From the NCBI RefSeq assembly GCF_000190695.1, contig NZ_GL870929.1:771976-835975 (forward strand): a stretch of DNA of 64,000 nucleotides. The letters are read 5' to 3'. A model generated the notes under the pieces. It saw nothing but the letters and a program-made list of their open reading frames with translations, had not been told where the DNA came from and ran no database searches. The DNA is from Kingella denitrificans ATCC 33394 (GTDB taxonomy: Bacteria; Pseudomonadota; Gammaproteobacteria; Burkholderiales; Neisseriaceae). Shown piece after piece: positions 24,996 to 34,270 of the stretch (position 1 is the stretch's first letter; each line of letters begins with the position of its first letter). A program made the translations under genes and the position numbers.

Positions 24996-25775
24996 ATGAA
25001 AAAACGCATTGCCGCCTTATGCTGCGCCGTCCTGCTCTCGCAGGCAGCCTGCAACGTCATCGACAGCGCCACCATCAACCAACAGGCCGCGCTGAACTAC
25101 CGCCAAAATATGGACAAGGCACGCGCCGCACGCGTTGTCGACACCACGTCCGCCACCGCCAAGCGGGTGCAGGCCGTATTCCGCCGCCTCGTCCCCTTTG
25201 CCGATGCCGCCAACCAAACCGGCCAGCCCTTCCAATGGGAAATGACCGTCATCCGCTCCAACGAATTGAACGCATGGGCGATGCCGGGCGGCAAAATGGC
25301 CGTATACACAGGCATTGTCGAAAAACTGAACCTGACCGATGCCGAAATCGCCGCCATTATCGGCCACGAAATGACCCACGCCCTGCTGGAACACAGCCGC
25401 AAAGAAGCCAACCGCAGCGTGGGCATCAGCTTGGGCGCACAACTGGGTTCGCAAATTTTGGCGGCCACCACCGGCATTGATGCCAACACCGCTTCAAAAG
25501 GCGTGGGACTGCTGACCGATTTGGGCTTGAACAAACCGTTCAGCCGCGATGCCGAACGCGAAGCCGATTTGGGCGGATTGAAGCTCATGGCGCAGGCGGG
25601 CTACAACCCCGAAGCCGCCATCAGCGTGTGGAACAAGATGAACCGCGCCAACGACAACAACAACGCGCTGGAAAAAATCCTCTCCACCCACCCCACCAAT
25701 AACGACCGCATCGAGCTGATTCGCAAAGAACTGCCCAACGTGATGCCGATTTACCAACGCGCCAGACAGCGGTAA
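24996..25775 (+). CDS. M48 family metalloprotease lipoprotein
   Basis: The zinc site HEMTH is at residues 124-128 with the third ligand in AEREADLGG. The N-terminus has a lipobox SQAAC (Cys19), and its codons are an AGGCAGCCTGCA DUS (25042-25053). It resembles LoiP/YcaL-type periplasmic proteases that act on outer-membrane proteins. At 259 aa it is complete, and it lies two bases before truA. Confidence 0.88.
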   Translation: MKKRIAALCCAVLLSQAACNVIDSATINQQAALNYRQNMDKARAARVVDTTSATAKRVQAVFRRLVPFADAANQTGQPFQWEMTVIRSNELNAWAMPGGKMAVYTGIVEKLNLTDAEIAAIIGHEMTHALLEHSRKEANRSVGISLGAQLGSQILAATTGIDANTASKGVGLLTDLGLNKPFSRDAEREADLGGLKLMAQAGYNPEAAISVWNKMNRANDNNNALEKILSTHPTNNDRIELIRKELPNVMPIYQRARQR

Positions 25776-25777
25776 GC

Positions 25778-26575
25778 ATGGAGACACAAACCGCCACGCG
25801 CTATGCGCTGACGCTGGCTTATGACGGCAGCCGCTTTTTCGGCTGGCAGAAGCAAGCCGAAGGCGTGGCAACGGTGCAGGCTGCTTTGGAACACGCGCTG
25901 TCGCAAATTGCCGGCGAACCCGTCAGCGTGATTGCCGCCGGCCGCACCGACACCGGCGTTCATGCCACCGCGCAAGTCGTCCACTTCGACAGCCGCGCCG
26001 ACCGGCCGCTCTCCGCATGGGTGCGCGGCGTGAATGCCCACCTGCCGCAAGGCGTTGCCGTGCACAAAGCGCAAATCGCCGACAGCGCGTTCCACGCCCG
26101 ATTCGACGCTTCCGGGCGGCATTACCGCTACCTGCTCGAATCCGCCCCCGTGCGCTCGCCCCTGCTCTACGGTCGCGCCGGTTGGACGCATTACGCCTTA
26201 AACGACGACGCCATGCGCCAAGCCGCGCAATTATTGGTCGGCGAACACGATTTCTCCAGCTTCCGCGCCGCGCAATGCCAGGCCAAATCGCCCGTCAAAA
26301 CCATGTATGCCGTGCATTTGCAGCGCACCGGCAGCCTGCTCAAACTCGATTTGCACGCCAACGCCTTCCTGCACCACATGGTGCGCAACATCATGGGTGC
26401 ATTGGTTTATGTCGGCTGCGGGCGCTTGAGCGTTGCCCAATTCGGCGAACTCATCGAAACGCGCAGCCGCCTTTACGCGCCGCCCACCTTCATGCCCGAC
26501 GGCCTCTACCTGACCGGCGTGGACTACCCCGAACGCTGGCACATCGAACCGGCCGCCCTGCCCGACTGGCTATGA
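25778..26575 (+). CDS. truA: tRNA pseudouridine(38-40) synthase
   Basis: Catalytic Asp58 is in AAGRTDTGVHA, with LAYDGSRFFGWQ at 13-24 and FRAAQCQAKSPVKT further on. The C-terminal FLHHMVRNIMGAL motif is intact. The 265-aa chain is normal. A DUS reads in frame as TVQAALEH. It probably shares a transcript with the M48 gene. Confidence 0.95.
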   Translation: METQTATRYALTLAYDGSRFFGWQKQAEGVATVQAALEHALSQIAGEPVSVIAAGRTDTGVHATAQVVHFDSRADRPLSAWVRGVNAHLPQGVAVHKAQIADSAFHARFDASGRHYRYLLESAPVRSPLLYGRAGWTHYALNDDAMRQAAQLLVGEHDFSSFRAAQCQAKSPVKTMYAVHLQRTGSLLKLDLHANAFLHHMVRNIMGALVYVGCGRLSVAQFGELIETRSRLYAPPTFMPDGLYLTGVDYPERWHIEPAALPDWL

Positions 26576-26577
26576 AA

Positions 26578-26660
26578 AAGCAGCCTGCACCCGTTCAAAC
26601 CGAAGCAAGGGTGCAGGCTGCCTGTTTATGCAGGGAATGCCGGCCGACTGCAGGCTGCTT
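26578..26660 (+). terminator. DUS cluster after truA
   Basis: AAGCAGCCTGCA (26578-26589) faces TGCAGGCTGCCT (26612-26623), a one-base variant; a further TGCAGGCTGCTT is at 26649-26660. The first pair should form a hairpin right after the truA stop. Confidence 0.7.
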
Positions 26661-26732
26661 TTCCCAACCTGCGCCCTTTTTCGTTTACAATATCCGTTAT
26701 TTCCCATTTTCATTTTGATGAGGACACGCACC

Positions 26733-28031
26733 ATGCTCGACATCCAATTACTGCGCAACGACATCCAAACCACCGCCCAACGCCTGGCCCAACGCGGCTT
26801 CGTGCTGGACACCGAGCGCTTCGGCGAACTGGAAGGCCGCCGCAAACAGCTCCAAATCCGCAGCGAAGAATTGCAGGCGCAGCGCAACAGCCTGTCCAAA
26901 CAAATCGGCGTGCTGATGGGGCAAGGCAAAAAAGACGAAGCCGAAGCCGCCAAAGCCCAAGTCGCCCAACTGAAAACCGACATGGAAAACATCGAGAGCG
27001 AACTGCCGCAAGTGCAGGCTGCTTTGGACGACCTGCTGCTGCGCATCCCCAACCTGCCGCACGAAAGCGTGCCCGTGGGCAAAGACGAAACCGAAAACGT
27101 GGAAGTCCGAAAAGTCGGCACGCCGCGCACGTTCGATCTCGACATCAAAGACCACGTGGATTTGGGTGCCGCGCTGGGCTTGGATTTTGAAAAAGCGGCC
27201 GAATTGTCCGGCGCGCGCTTCAGCCTGATGAAGGGCAAAATCGCCCGATTGCACCGCGCATTGGCGCAATTCATGCTGGACACGCACACGCAGCAGCACG
27301 GCTACACGGAATGCTACACGCCCTATATCGTGAACGACAGCACGCTCTTGGGCACGGGCCAGCTGCCCAAATTCGGCGAAGACCTGTTCCACGTAACGCG
27401 CGGCGGCGATGAAACCAAACTGACGCAATACCTGATTCCCACGGCGGAAGTAACGCTGACCAACACCGTGCGCGACACGATTCTGGCGGAAAAAGACCTG
27501 CCGCTGAAACTGACCGCACATTCGCCCTGCTTCCGCAGCGAAGCTGGATCGCACGGCAAAGATACGCGCGGCCTGATTCGCCAGCACCAGTTCGACAAAG
27601 TGGAAATGGTGCAGATTGTGCAGCCCGAAAAATCCTACGAAGCCTTGGAAGAAATGGTCGGCCACGCGGAAAACATCTTGAAAGCGCTGGAACTGCCCTA
27701 CCGCGTGATTACACTCTGCACGGGCGACATGGGCTTCGGCGCCACCAAAACCTACGATTTGGAAGTGTGGGTGCCCGCGCAAAACACCTACCGCGAGATT
27801 TCCAGCTGCTCCAACTGCGAAGATTTCCAAGCCCGCCGCATGAAGGCGCGCTTCAAAGACGAAAACGGCCGCAACCGGCTGGTGCACACGCTCAACGGCT
27901 CCGGTTTGGCGGTGGGCCGCACGCTGGTGGCAGTGCTGGAAAACCACCAAAACGCAGACGGCAGCATCAATATCCCCGCCGCACTGCGCCCCTATTTGGG
28001 CGGCTTGGAACGCTTGGAAGCCGACGCATGA
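26733..28031 (+). CDS. serS: Seryl-tRNA synthetase
   Basis: A class II synthetase with the typical N-terminal coiled-coil arm (about 27-100, KQLQIRSEELQAQRNSLSKQ), then motif 2 (FRSEAGSHGKDTRGLIRQHQ) and motif 3 (GSGLAVGRTLVAVLEN). The ATG at 26733 gives the conserved MLDIQLLRND start. At 432 aa it is normal. A DUS lies in the arm (QVQAALDD), and the stop overlaps the start of the rhodanese gene (ATGA). Confidence 0.97.
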   Translation: MLDIQLLRNDIQTTAQRLAQRGFVLDTERFGELEGRRKQLQIRSEELQAQRNSLSKQIGVLMGQGKKDEAEAAKAQVAQLKTDMENIESELPQVQAALDDLLLRIPNLPHESVPVGKDETENVEVRKVGTPRTFDLDIKDHVDLGAALGLDFEKAAELSGARFSLMKGKIARLHRALAQFMLDTHTQQHGYTECYTPYIVNDSTLLGTGQLPKFGEDLFHVTRGGDETKLTQYLIPTAEVTLTNTVRDTILAEKDLPLKLTAHSPCFRSEAGSHGKDTRGLIRQHQFDKVEMVQIVQPEKSYEALEEMVGHAENILKALELPYRVITLCTGDMGFGATKTYDLEVWVPAQNTYREISSCSNCEDFQARRMKARFKDENGRNRLVHTLNGSGLAVGRTLVAVLENHQNADGSINIPAALRPYLGGLERLEADA

Positions 28032-28351
28032 GTATTACGCAACTCACGCCGCAGCAAGTGCAGGATTGCCTGAAAGAGCAGCCTGCACCCCTGCTGCTGG
28101 ACGTGCGCGAAGAAGACGAAGTCCGCCTTTGCGCCCTTGCAGGCAGCCTGCACATCCCCATGAACCTGATTCCGCTGCGCCACAACGAACTGCCCGACGA
28201 CGTGCCGATAATCGTCTATTGCCACCACGGCATCCGCAGCCTGAACGTGGCGCGTTATTTGACGCACGTCGGTTTCGAGAATGTGGCCAACCTGCAAGGC
28301 GGCATCGACGCATGGGCGCGGCAGATTGACCCGTCCCTGCCGCGCTACTGA
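28028..28351 (+). CDS. Cytoplasmic rhodanese-like sulfurtransferase
   Basis: A single rhodanese domain of 107 aa: LLLDVREEDE at 22-31 and the active-site loop YCHHGIRS with Cys65. There is no signal peptide, so it acts in the cytosol, unlike the exported rhodanese at 31779. It is translationally coupled to serS. Two DUS in frame code EQPAP and GSLH. The sulfur acceptor is unknown. Confidence 0.9.
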   Translation: MSITQLTPQQVQDCLKEQPAPLLLDVREEDEVRLCALAGSLHIPMNLIPLRHNELPDDVPIIVYCHHGIRSLNVARYLTHVGFENVANLQGGIDAWARQIDPSLPRY

Positions 28352-28408
28352 CCCCAAGCAGCCTGCACATCGACTTGTCCCGCTGCAACCGACATCGAAA
28401 GGCACACC

Positions 28409-28687
28409 ATGAACCGTATCCTCCTGCCCGTTTTCCTGACCGCGCTGCTTGGCGGCTGCATGTATGCCGAAACGCCCGACGGCCGCTTCGCCGCACTGGA
28501 CATCGACCTGCCCACGCACAGCACCACCACCGTCAATAAAACCGTGACCGTGAACGCGCCGCCGGGCACCGTGGTCAATATCAGCGAAACCGCACCGCCC
28601 ACCGTCATCTACCGCGACTACCCGCGCCGCCCGCCCGTGCGCTGCTATTACGACGGCCACCTGCGGCAGCGGATTTGCGGCTATTGA
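28409..28687 (+). CDS. Small lipoprotein (92 aa)
   Basis: The lipobox LLGGC (Cys17) is clear. The mature part is short, Thr-rich, then Pro/Arg/Tyr-rich, and ends in YDGHLRQRICGY with two further cysteines that could pair. I do not recognise the family. It lies alone between the rhodanese and methyltransferase genes, with a DUS on either side. Confidence 0.75.
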   Translation: MNRILLPVFLTALLGGCMYAETPDGRFAALDIDLPTHSTTTVNKTVTVNAPPGTVVNISETAPPTVIYRDYPRRPPVRCYYDGHLRQRICGY

Positions 28688-28727
28688 GTTTCAGGCAGCC
28701 TGCAACCCCTCACCGAAGAACACCGAA

Positions 28728-29876
28728 ATGACCACCCACACCCTATTCGCCACCTGCCCGCGCGGCTTGGAAACCATTCTGGCGCAAGAATTGCAGCAAC
28801 AAGGATGCACCGCCGTCACCCCCACCGACGGCGGCGTTTCCTGCCAAGGCACGATGGCACACGTTTACAGCGCCAACCTGCACTCGCGCACCGCCAGCCG
28901 CATTTTGCTGCAACTGGCACGCACCGCCTACCGCAGCGAACACGACATCTACCAAGCCGCCAAAAACATCGCGTGGCACAACTGGTTTAATGTGTCCCAA
29001 ACCTTCAAAGTGAAAGTGGAAGGCAAACGCGCCAACGTGAAAAGCCTCGATTTCACCGCCCTGAAAATCAAAGACGGCGTGTGCGACCGCTTCCGCGAGC
29101 ATGACGGCGAACGCCCCAGCATCGACAAATCGCGCCCCGACATCCGCATCCACGCCTTTTTGGACGAGCGCAACGTATCTATCTTCATCGACACCAGTGG
29201 CGAAGCCCTGTTCAAACGCGGCTACCGCCAAGACACCGGCGAAGCACCCCTGCGCGAAAACCTGGCCGCCGGCCTGCTGCTTTTGGCGGGCTACGACGGC
29301 ACGCAGCCCTTCCAAGACCCGTTTTGCGGCAGCGGCACCATCGCCATTGAAGCCGCATGGATAGCGCTTGGCCGCGCGCCCGGGCTGAACCGCCGTTTCG
29401 GCTTTGAACAACTGGCGCAATTCGACCGCGCCCTGTGGGTGAAACTCAAAGCCAAAGCGCGCCATGCCATCAGAAACCGGCCGTATGCCAACATCGCCGC
29501 ATCCGACAACGACCGCGCCATGACGCGCATGACCCAAGCCAACGCCGCTGCCGCCGAAGTGGACGGTTTCATTGACATCAACACGTTGGACGCACAAGAC
29601 ACACGCCCGAACGGCGAAGGCGGCATCATCGTCTCCAATCCGCCTTACGGCGTGCGCCTTGCGGAAATCCAAGCCCTGCACGCGCTTTACCCGCAACTCG
29701 GCTCGTGGCTCAAACAGCATTACGCAGGCTGGACGGCCGGCCTGTTTTCGGGCGACATGGACATGCCCAAACTCATGCGCCTAAAACCGAAGCGCAAAAT
29801 CCCGCTGTTCAACGGCAATTTGGACTGCCGCCTGTTCCTGCTGGATATGGTGGCGGGCAGCAACCGCGAAAAATAG
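28728..29876 (+). CDS. 23S rRNA (guanine-N2) methyltransferase, RlmL-like
   Basis: A THUMP domain (about 43-155) is followed by a class I methyltransferase with the SAM loop DPFCGSGT (197-204) and the catalytic NPPYG (304-308). This matches the N-terminal half of E. coli RlmL (G2445 modification); the RlmK half is absent, as in many beta-proteobacteria. At 382 aa it is complete for this short form. Confidence 0.88.
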   Translation: MTTHTLFATCPRGLETILAQELQQQGCTAVTPTDGGVSCQGTMAHVYSANLHSRTASRILLQLARTAYRSEHDIYQAAKNIAWHNWFNVSQTFKVKVEGKRANVKSLDFTALKIKDGVCDRFREHDGERPSIDKSRPDIRIHAFLDERNVSIFIDTSGEALFKRGYRQDTGEAPLRENLAAGLLLLAGYDGTQPFQDPFCGSGTIAIEAAWIALGRAPGLNRRFGFEQLAQFDRALWVKLKAKARHAIRNRPYANIAASDNDRAMTRMTQANAAAAEVDGFIDINTLDAQDTRPNGEGGIIVSNPPYGVRLAEIQALHALYPQLGSWLKQHYAGWTAGLFSGDMDMPKLMRLKPKRKIPLFNGNLDCRLFLLDMVAGSNREK

Positions 29877-29898
29877 GCTGGCGGATGGCCGAATCTGG

Positions 29899-29944
29899 TG
29901 CAGGCTGCTTTTGAACGGCGGGAAAGCTCCAAAAGCAGCCTGCA
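29899..29944. repeat. DUS inverted pair between the methyltransferase and membrane-protein genes
   Basis: TGCAGGCTGCTT (29899-29910) and AAGCAGCCTGCA (29933-29944) start 23 bases past the stop of the methyltransferase gene. Confidence 0.8.
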
Positions 29945-29976
29945 CATATATAAATATTTGTTTTCAAATAGTTGCC

Positions 29977-30387
29977 ATGAAACCCTATATCAAATCACTC
30001 TTTCTCATAATGGTGCTGCCGCCGCTGCTGGCCGCGGTACTGATGCTCCTGACCGCCATGCTTTCGGGCGATTTGGCCGTGAGTTTCACGCCGAACGCGC
30101 TGCAATGGTATGGCAGCATGATTGTCTGGCTGTGGATATACAGCCTGCCCGCCATGCTGGTCTATGCGCTACTGGCGGTGAAACTGAAACTGCGGCGCAA
30201 CTGGCGCGGTGCAGCGGTGTCGGCCGGTTTGGGCGCAGCGCTGGCGGTGGTTTCGATTGTGCTGGGCGAGCTGTTCATGGGCGACGGATTTGTGGAATGG
30301 GGGCTGACGTTTGTCGTGGCGGCATGCGCGGCGGCGACCATGGCGGTGATGTCGGTGTGCCTGCCCAAGCCTGAAGCGGCGGATTAA
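29977..30387 (+). CDS. Hypothetical four-helix membrane protein (136 aa)
   Basis: The start at 29977 (MKPYIKSLF) is preferred because the longer frame reads through a DUS. Four hydrophobic segments (about 8-28, 45-65, 78-98 and 105-128) predict a small inner-membrane protein with short loops. No motif tells its function. Confidence 0.65.
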   Translation: MKPYIKSLFLIMVLPPLLAAVLMLLTAMLSGDLAVSFTPNALQWYGSMIVWLWIYSLPAMLVYALLAVKLKLRRNWRGAAVSAGLGAALAVVSIVLGELFMGDGFVEWGLTFVVAACAAATMAVMSVCLPKPEAAD

Positions 30388-30390
30388 GGC

Positions 30391-30436
30391 TGCAGGCTGC
30401 TTTTGAACGGCCTGAAACCGCCAAAAGCAGCCTGCA
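30391..30436. terminator. DUS inverted pair after the membrane-protein gene
   Basis: TGCAGGCTGCTT (30391-30402) and AAGCAGCCTGCA (30425-30436) follow the stop codon by three bases. The gap to 30635 holds this pair, a miniature element and another DUS pair. Confidence 0.7.
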
Positions 30437-30454
30437 TTTTGAATTGCCGAGATT

Positions 30455-30527
30455 TATAGTGAATTAAAATCGCAATGATACGGCGTTGGATCGCCGCCTT
30501 GTCTCATTTTTATTTTAATCCACTATA
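30455..30527. mobile_element. Correia-like miniature inverted-repeat element
   Basis: The 73-base unit begins TATAGTGAATTAAAAT and ends ATTTTAATCCACTATA, giving 16-bp terminal inverted repeats with one mismatch. These ends match what I remember of Correia repeat enclosed elements of Neisseria (TATAGTGGATTAAA). The inside (ACGGCGTTGGATCGCCGCC) forms a hairpin and is much shorter than in the classic elements. It has no gene. Confidence 0.75.
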
Positions 30528-30575
30528 TGCCACGGGCGGCAAACCCAAGCGTGGTGCGCGGCAAGACGCGCGAAA

Positions 30576-30614
30576 AAGCAGCCTGCACACTGAAAACAAA
30601 TGTGCAGGCTGCTT
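30576..30614 (-). terminator. DUS inverted pair after the AEC transporter gene
   Basis: AAGCAGCCTGCA (30576-30587) and TGCAGGCTGCTT (30603-30614). The pair lies 21 bases past the minus-strand stop codon; on that strand the second arm is followed by TTTTTCG. Confidence 0.7.
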
Positions 30615-30635
30615 TTTTTGCCGAACATCCGCGGG

Positions 30636-31589
30636 CTACATCCAACCCAGCAGCCGCAGCACCGTCATGCCCAATCCGGCCGACAGCATCGCGCCCACGG
30701 TGGTAATGCCCATAATGTTGGCGGCGGCCACATCGTTGCCGCCCATCGCCTTCGCCATCACATAGCTGGCCGCGGCGACGGGTGTGGCCGTCATCAAAAA
30801 CAAAATGCCCATGTCCATGCCCTGCAAGCCGAAGCATTTGCCCACCAGCACGGCCATCAGCGGCGCCACCACCAGCCGCCCGATGCTGGACAGCACCGAC
30901 ACGTCCGACCATTTTTTCGCCGTCTGCCAATGAAACGTCGCGCCGGCGCACAACAGAGCCAGAGGCAGCGCCAAATGCCCCAGATAACGCGCGGTTTGCA
31001 GCAGCGGTTCGGGCACGGACCACGGCAATTCGTTCAGGCACATGGCCAGCACGATGGCGGCAATCAGCGGATTGGTGACGATTTTGCGCGCCGTGTCGGC
31101 CAGTTTCTGCCGCCAAGAAGCCTGCTTGGTACGGCTGAGCGTCAAAACCGCCAAAATATTCAATTCGATGGTGACGATGCCCATATACACCGCGCTGTTC
31201 GCCAAGCCGTCGCCGCCATAAGCATTCTGCACGAACGCCAGGCCGATAATCCCCAAATTGCTGCGGAAAACGCCCTGCACGAACACGCCTTTGTCGGCAG
31301 GTTGCGGAATATGGAAATGGGCAAACGCCTCCGCCAGCGCATACAGCAAAAACGTGGTCAGCAGCCCGGCCAGCACCAGCTTGCCCTGCGCGGCAAAATG
31401 CACCGGCTTGCCGATGATATTGGACAAAAGCAGCATGGGCAGGCTCCATTGAAACACCACCTGCGAGGCTTTTTGGCAAAATGCTTCATCGACCTTGCCC
31501 GTGCGGCGCAGCCATCTGCCCAAGCCCAGCAGCAGGATGTTGGGCAGGGTCACGCCGACGGCAAACAGCAACGCAATAAACACTTCCAT
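30636..31589 (-). CDS. AEC family permease (auxin efflux carrier/malonate-type)
   Basis: A 317-aa inner-membrane protein with about ten hydrophobic segments in the two halves usual for this family. The N-half has FRSNLGIIGLAF and the C-half has LPLALLCAGATF and LFLMTATPVAAASYVMA, both typical AEC signatures. The start MEVFIALLF (31589) is chosen because the 22 extra residues upstream are polar and unlike the family. The substrate cannot be told from the sequence. Confidence 0.88.
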   Translation of the reverse strand: MEVFIALLFAVGVTLPNILLLGLGRWLRRTGKVDEAFCQKASQVVFQWSLPMLLLSNIIGKPVHFAAQGKLVLAGLLTTFLLYALAEAFAHFHIPQPADKGVFVQGVFRSNLGIIGLAFVQNAYGGDGLANSAVYMGIVTIELNILAVLTLSRTKQASWRQKLADTARKIVTNPLIAAIVLAMCLNELPWSVPEPLLQTARYLGHLALPLALLCAGATFHWQTAKKWSDVSVLSSIGRLVVAPLMAVLVGKCFGLQGMDMGILFLMTATPVAAASYVMAKAMGGNDVAAANIMGITTVGAMLSAGLGMTVLRLLGWM

Positions 31590-31778
31590 ACACAAACCAT
31601 TCGTTCCAAAAAAACGGGACGATATTGTAAATTTCGGCAAATTTATAGTAAACATGTTTTACAAATCATTGTACTATCGACATATTTTATCGTTGCGATT
31701 ACAAATTTTCATTTTCGTGCATCAAAAAGCGTGGCATAATGGCCGCCGTTTTTCAACACTGACAAGAGGACTTTTACG

Positions 31779-32141
31779 ATGAAAAACCTGTTCAAAACCT
31801 TGCTGGTGGCCAGTGCTTTGGTTCTGCCCGTGGCCGCACAAGCCGCGCAGCCTGCCGCGCCTGCCGCCACACAAACCAAACGCGCTGCCGGTGTGTGGAT
31901 TGACGTGCGCACGCCTGAAGAGTTTAAAGAAGGCCATTTGCAAGGCGCGGTGAACATTCCCGTGGACCAAATCACGGCCAATATCGCACGCGTTGCACCG
32001 AACAAAAACGCGCCCGTGAACCTGTATTGCCGCTCCGGCCGCCGCGCCGAAGTTGCGTTGCAGGAATTGCGCAAAATGGGCTACACCAATGTGACCAACC
32101 ACGGCGGCTATCAAGATTTGCTTAAAGCCGGCATCCGCTAA
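31779..32141 (+). CDS. Periplasmic rhodanese-like protein (PspE type)
   Basis: A signal peptide ends at AQA (about residue 22), followed by one rhodanese domain with IDVRTPEEF (41-49) and the active loop YCRSGRRA (Cys84). The size (120 aa) and export match PspE-like thiosulfate sulfurtransferases. It is a single-gene unit with a DUS hairpin after it, divergent from the AEC permease gene. Confidence 0.9.
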   Translation: MKNLFKTLLVASALVLPVAAQAAQPAAPAATQTKRAAGVWIDVRTPEEFKEGHLQGAVNIPVDQITANIARVAPNKNAPVNLYCRSGRRAEVALQELRKMGYTNVTNHGGYQDLLKAGIR

Positions 32142-32156
32142 CCGAACGGCATTCAA

Positions 32157-32195
32157 AAGCAGCCTGCACACTGAACGATGATGTGCAGGCTGCTT
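32157..32195 (+). terminator. DUS inverted pair after the exported rhodanese
   Basis: AAGCAGCCTGCA (32157-32168) and TGCAGGCTGCTT (32184-32195) are followed by a T run. Confidence 0.8.
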
Positions 32196-32252
32196 TTTTT
32201 CATTGGCGGCGCAACGCGATGAAGCCGTTAAGACACGGTTTTGTTGTGCAAC

Positions 32253-32302
32253 AAGCAGCCTGCACTTTTTACGGAATTGGACCGGTGGGGTGCAGACTGC
32301 TT
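32253..32302. repeat. DUS with a degenerate inverted partner
   Basis: AAGCAGCCTGCA (32253-32264) faces TGCAGACTGCTT (32291-32302), which has one mismatch in the core. Confidence 0.7.
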
Positions 32303-32303
32303 T

Positions 32304-32330
32304 TTGAACGGGTTTTATCGGCGGTATAAT
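32304..32330 (+). promoter_or_regulatory. Candidate promoter of cca
   Basis: TTGAAC (32304-32309) and TATAAT (32325-32330) are 15 bases apart, 30 bases before the cca start. The spacer is short but the -10 is perfect. Confidence 0.45.
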
Positions 32331-32359
32331 TGCCATTTTGCTTGCAACGGGAACACATC

Positions 32360-33592
32360 ATGGAGATTTATTTGGTCGGCGGCGCGGTGCGCGATGCTTT
32401 GCTGAACCTGCCGGTGAAAGACCGCGACTGGGTGGTGGTGGGCGCGACGGCGGAACAATTGCTGGCGCAGGGCTATCAGCCGGTGGGCAAGGATTTCCCC
32501 GTGTTCCTGCATCCGCAAAGCCACGAAGAATACGCATTGGCGCGCACCGAACGCAAAACGGGGCGCGGCTACACGGCGTTTCAGGTGTTCGCCGACCCGA
32601 ATGTGACGCTGGAAGAAGATTTGCAGCGGCGCGATTTGACCATCAATGCGATGGCGCAAGACCAAGACGGGCGGATTATCGACCCGTTTGGCGGGCAACA
32701 GGATTTGCAGCGCGGGATTCTGCGCCATGTATCGCCCGCATTTGCCGAAGACCCGGTGCGGATTTTGCGTGTGGCGCGTTTTGCGGCGCGGTACGGCTTT
32801 TCGGTGGCGGAAGAAACCATGCGGCTGATGCGCGGCATGGTGGAAAACGGCGAGGCACACGCTTTGGTGGCGGAGCGCGTGTGGCAGGAATTGGCGAAAG
32901 GCCTGATGGAGCGGCAGCCGCGACGCATGGTGGAAGTGCTGCGCGAATGCGGCGCACTGGCGGTGCTGCTGCCCGAAGTGGACGCACTGTTCGGCGTGCC
33001 GCAGCGGGCGGATTACCATCCCGAAATCGATTCGGGCGAACACACGCTGCTGGTTTTGCAACGGGCGGCGGATATGGATTTGCCGTTGGCGGAGCGTTAT
33101 GCCGCGCTGCTGCACGATTTGGGCAAAGCGCTCACGCCGGCGGACATCCTGCCCAAACACATCGGGCATGACGAACGCGGCATTGCGCCCATCCGTGCGG
33201 TGAATGCGCGCTGGCGCGTGCCGAAACAATGCGCCGAACTGGCGGAACTGGTGTGCGCCTTCCATATCCGCTTCCACCAAGTCGGCCAAATCAAAAGCGC
33301 GGGCAAAATCGTGAAATTGCTGAAAGAATGCGATGCCTTCCGCCGCCCCGAACGGGTGCAGGCTGCTTTGAACGTCTGCCTGGCCGACCGCCAAGGACGT
33401 TTGGGCTTGGAAAACAGCGAATATCCGCAACGCGAATACATCATGGCGTGCATCCGTGCGGCGCTGCAGGTCGATGCGGGTGCAATTGCCCAACAATTCG
33501 CCGGCAGCCCGGAGAAAATCGCGCTGCATATCAACCAGGCGCGCGCAGAAAAAATCAAAGAAGTGCAGGCTGCCTTCGGACAGAACCTGTGA
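32360..33592 (+). CDS. cca: CCA-adding tRNA nucleotidyltransferase
   Basis: It adds or repairs the 3' CCA of tRNAs. The head has YLVGGAVRDALL and KDRDWVVVG with the nucleotidyltransferase acidic residues, then the RRDLTINAMA motif. An HD domain follows (LLHDLGKA near residue 255), as in E. coli-type enzymes with extra phosphohydrolase activity. The start at 32360 (MEIYLVGG) is canonical. Two DUS in frame code VQAAL and VQAAF near the end. 410 aa. Confidence 0.96.
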   Translation: MEIYLVGGAVRDALLNLPVKDRDWVVVGATAEQLLAQGYQPVGKDFPVFLHPQSHEEYALARTERKTGRGYTAFQVFADPNVTLEEDLQRRDLTINAMAQDQDGRIIDPFGGQQDLQRGILRHVSPAFAEDPVRILRVARFAARYGFSVAEETMRLMRGMVENGEAHALVAERVWQELAKGLMERQPRRMVEVLRECGALAVLLPEVDALFGVPQRADYHPEIDSGEHTLLVLQRAADMDLPLAERYAALLHDLGKALTPADILPKHIGHDERGIAPIRAVNARWRVPKQCAELAELVCAFHIRFHQVGQIKSAGKIVKLLKECDAFRRPERVQAALNVCLADRQGRLGLENSEYPQREYIMACIRAALQVDAGAIAQQFAGSPEKIALHINQARAEKIKEVQAAFGQNL

Positions 33593-33669
33593 GCGGCTAC
33601 CTAATGCACGCGCCCATGTGCAATACGGCCGCCTTTTAAAATTTCATCGAAGATTCAACACACAAAAAG

Positions 33670-33706
33670 TGCAGGCTGCTTTTTCACACTTCAAAAGCAG
33701 CCTGCA
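33670..33706. terminator. DUS inverted pair between converging cca and the Lrp-type gene
   Basis: TGCAGGCTGCTT (33670-33681) and AAGCAGCCTGCA (33695-33706) lie between two converging genes and may end both transcripts. Confidence 0.75.
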
Positions 33707-33720
33707 CTCTCATCAACACA

Positions 33721-34206
33721 TCATTTCTCCAAATGTGCCAGCGGCAACGCAGTCGTATGCTTGATTTCCTTCAGCACGAAGCTGGATTTCGCGTCCTGCA
33801 CGCCCTCGTGCGAGAGCAACACATCCAACACAAAATGCGAAAACGCATTCATATCAGTAAAAAACGCGTGCAGCAGATAATCCGCCTCGCCCGTCAGCGC
33901 AAAACAATACAGCACCTCGTGCCACGTATGCACCGCCGATTCGAAATCCTGCCGCGACTGTGCCGACTTATCCGTACTCACACGGATAATGACCTGCAAA
34001 CCCAAGCGCAGGGACACGGGCGAAAGCAACGCGGCATAACGCCGGATAATGCCCATATCCTCTAACTGCTTCAGGCGGCGCAAGCACGGCGAGGGCGACA
34101 AAGCCACGCGCTCGGACAATTCCACATTGCTCAAACGCCCGTTTTCCTGCAACACCTGTAAAATTTTCAAGTCAATCCTGTCCAATGTGATCTCGGACTG
34201 CGACAT
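33721..34206 (-). CDS. Lrp/AsnC family transcriptional regulator
   Basis: An N-terminal winged helix-turn-helix (LDRIDLKILQVLQENGRLSN, residues 8-27) and a C-terminal RAM ligand domain (from about 70) make a standard 161-aa Lrp-type protein. It likely binds an amino acid and controls metabolism genes. It is divergent from pilU across 254 bases. Confidence 0.93.
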   Translation of the reverse strand: MSQSEITLDRIDLKILQVLQENGRLSNVELSERVALSPSPCLRRLKQLEDMGIIRRYAALLSPVSLRLGLQVIIRVSTDKSAQSRQDFESAVHTWHEVLYCFALTGEADYLLHAFFTDMNAFSHFVLDVLLSHEGVQDAKSSFVLKEIKHTTALPLAHLEK

Positions 34207-34270
34207 ACTACTGCCTCCATTTCCCTTTTTTATATCTTAAAACTGCTAAATATGTATTCGATAGACGGCC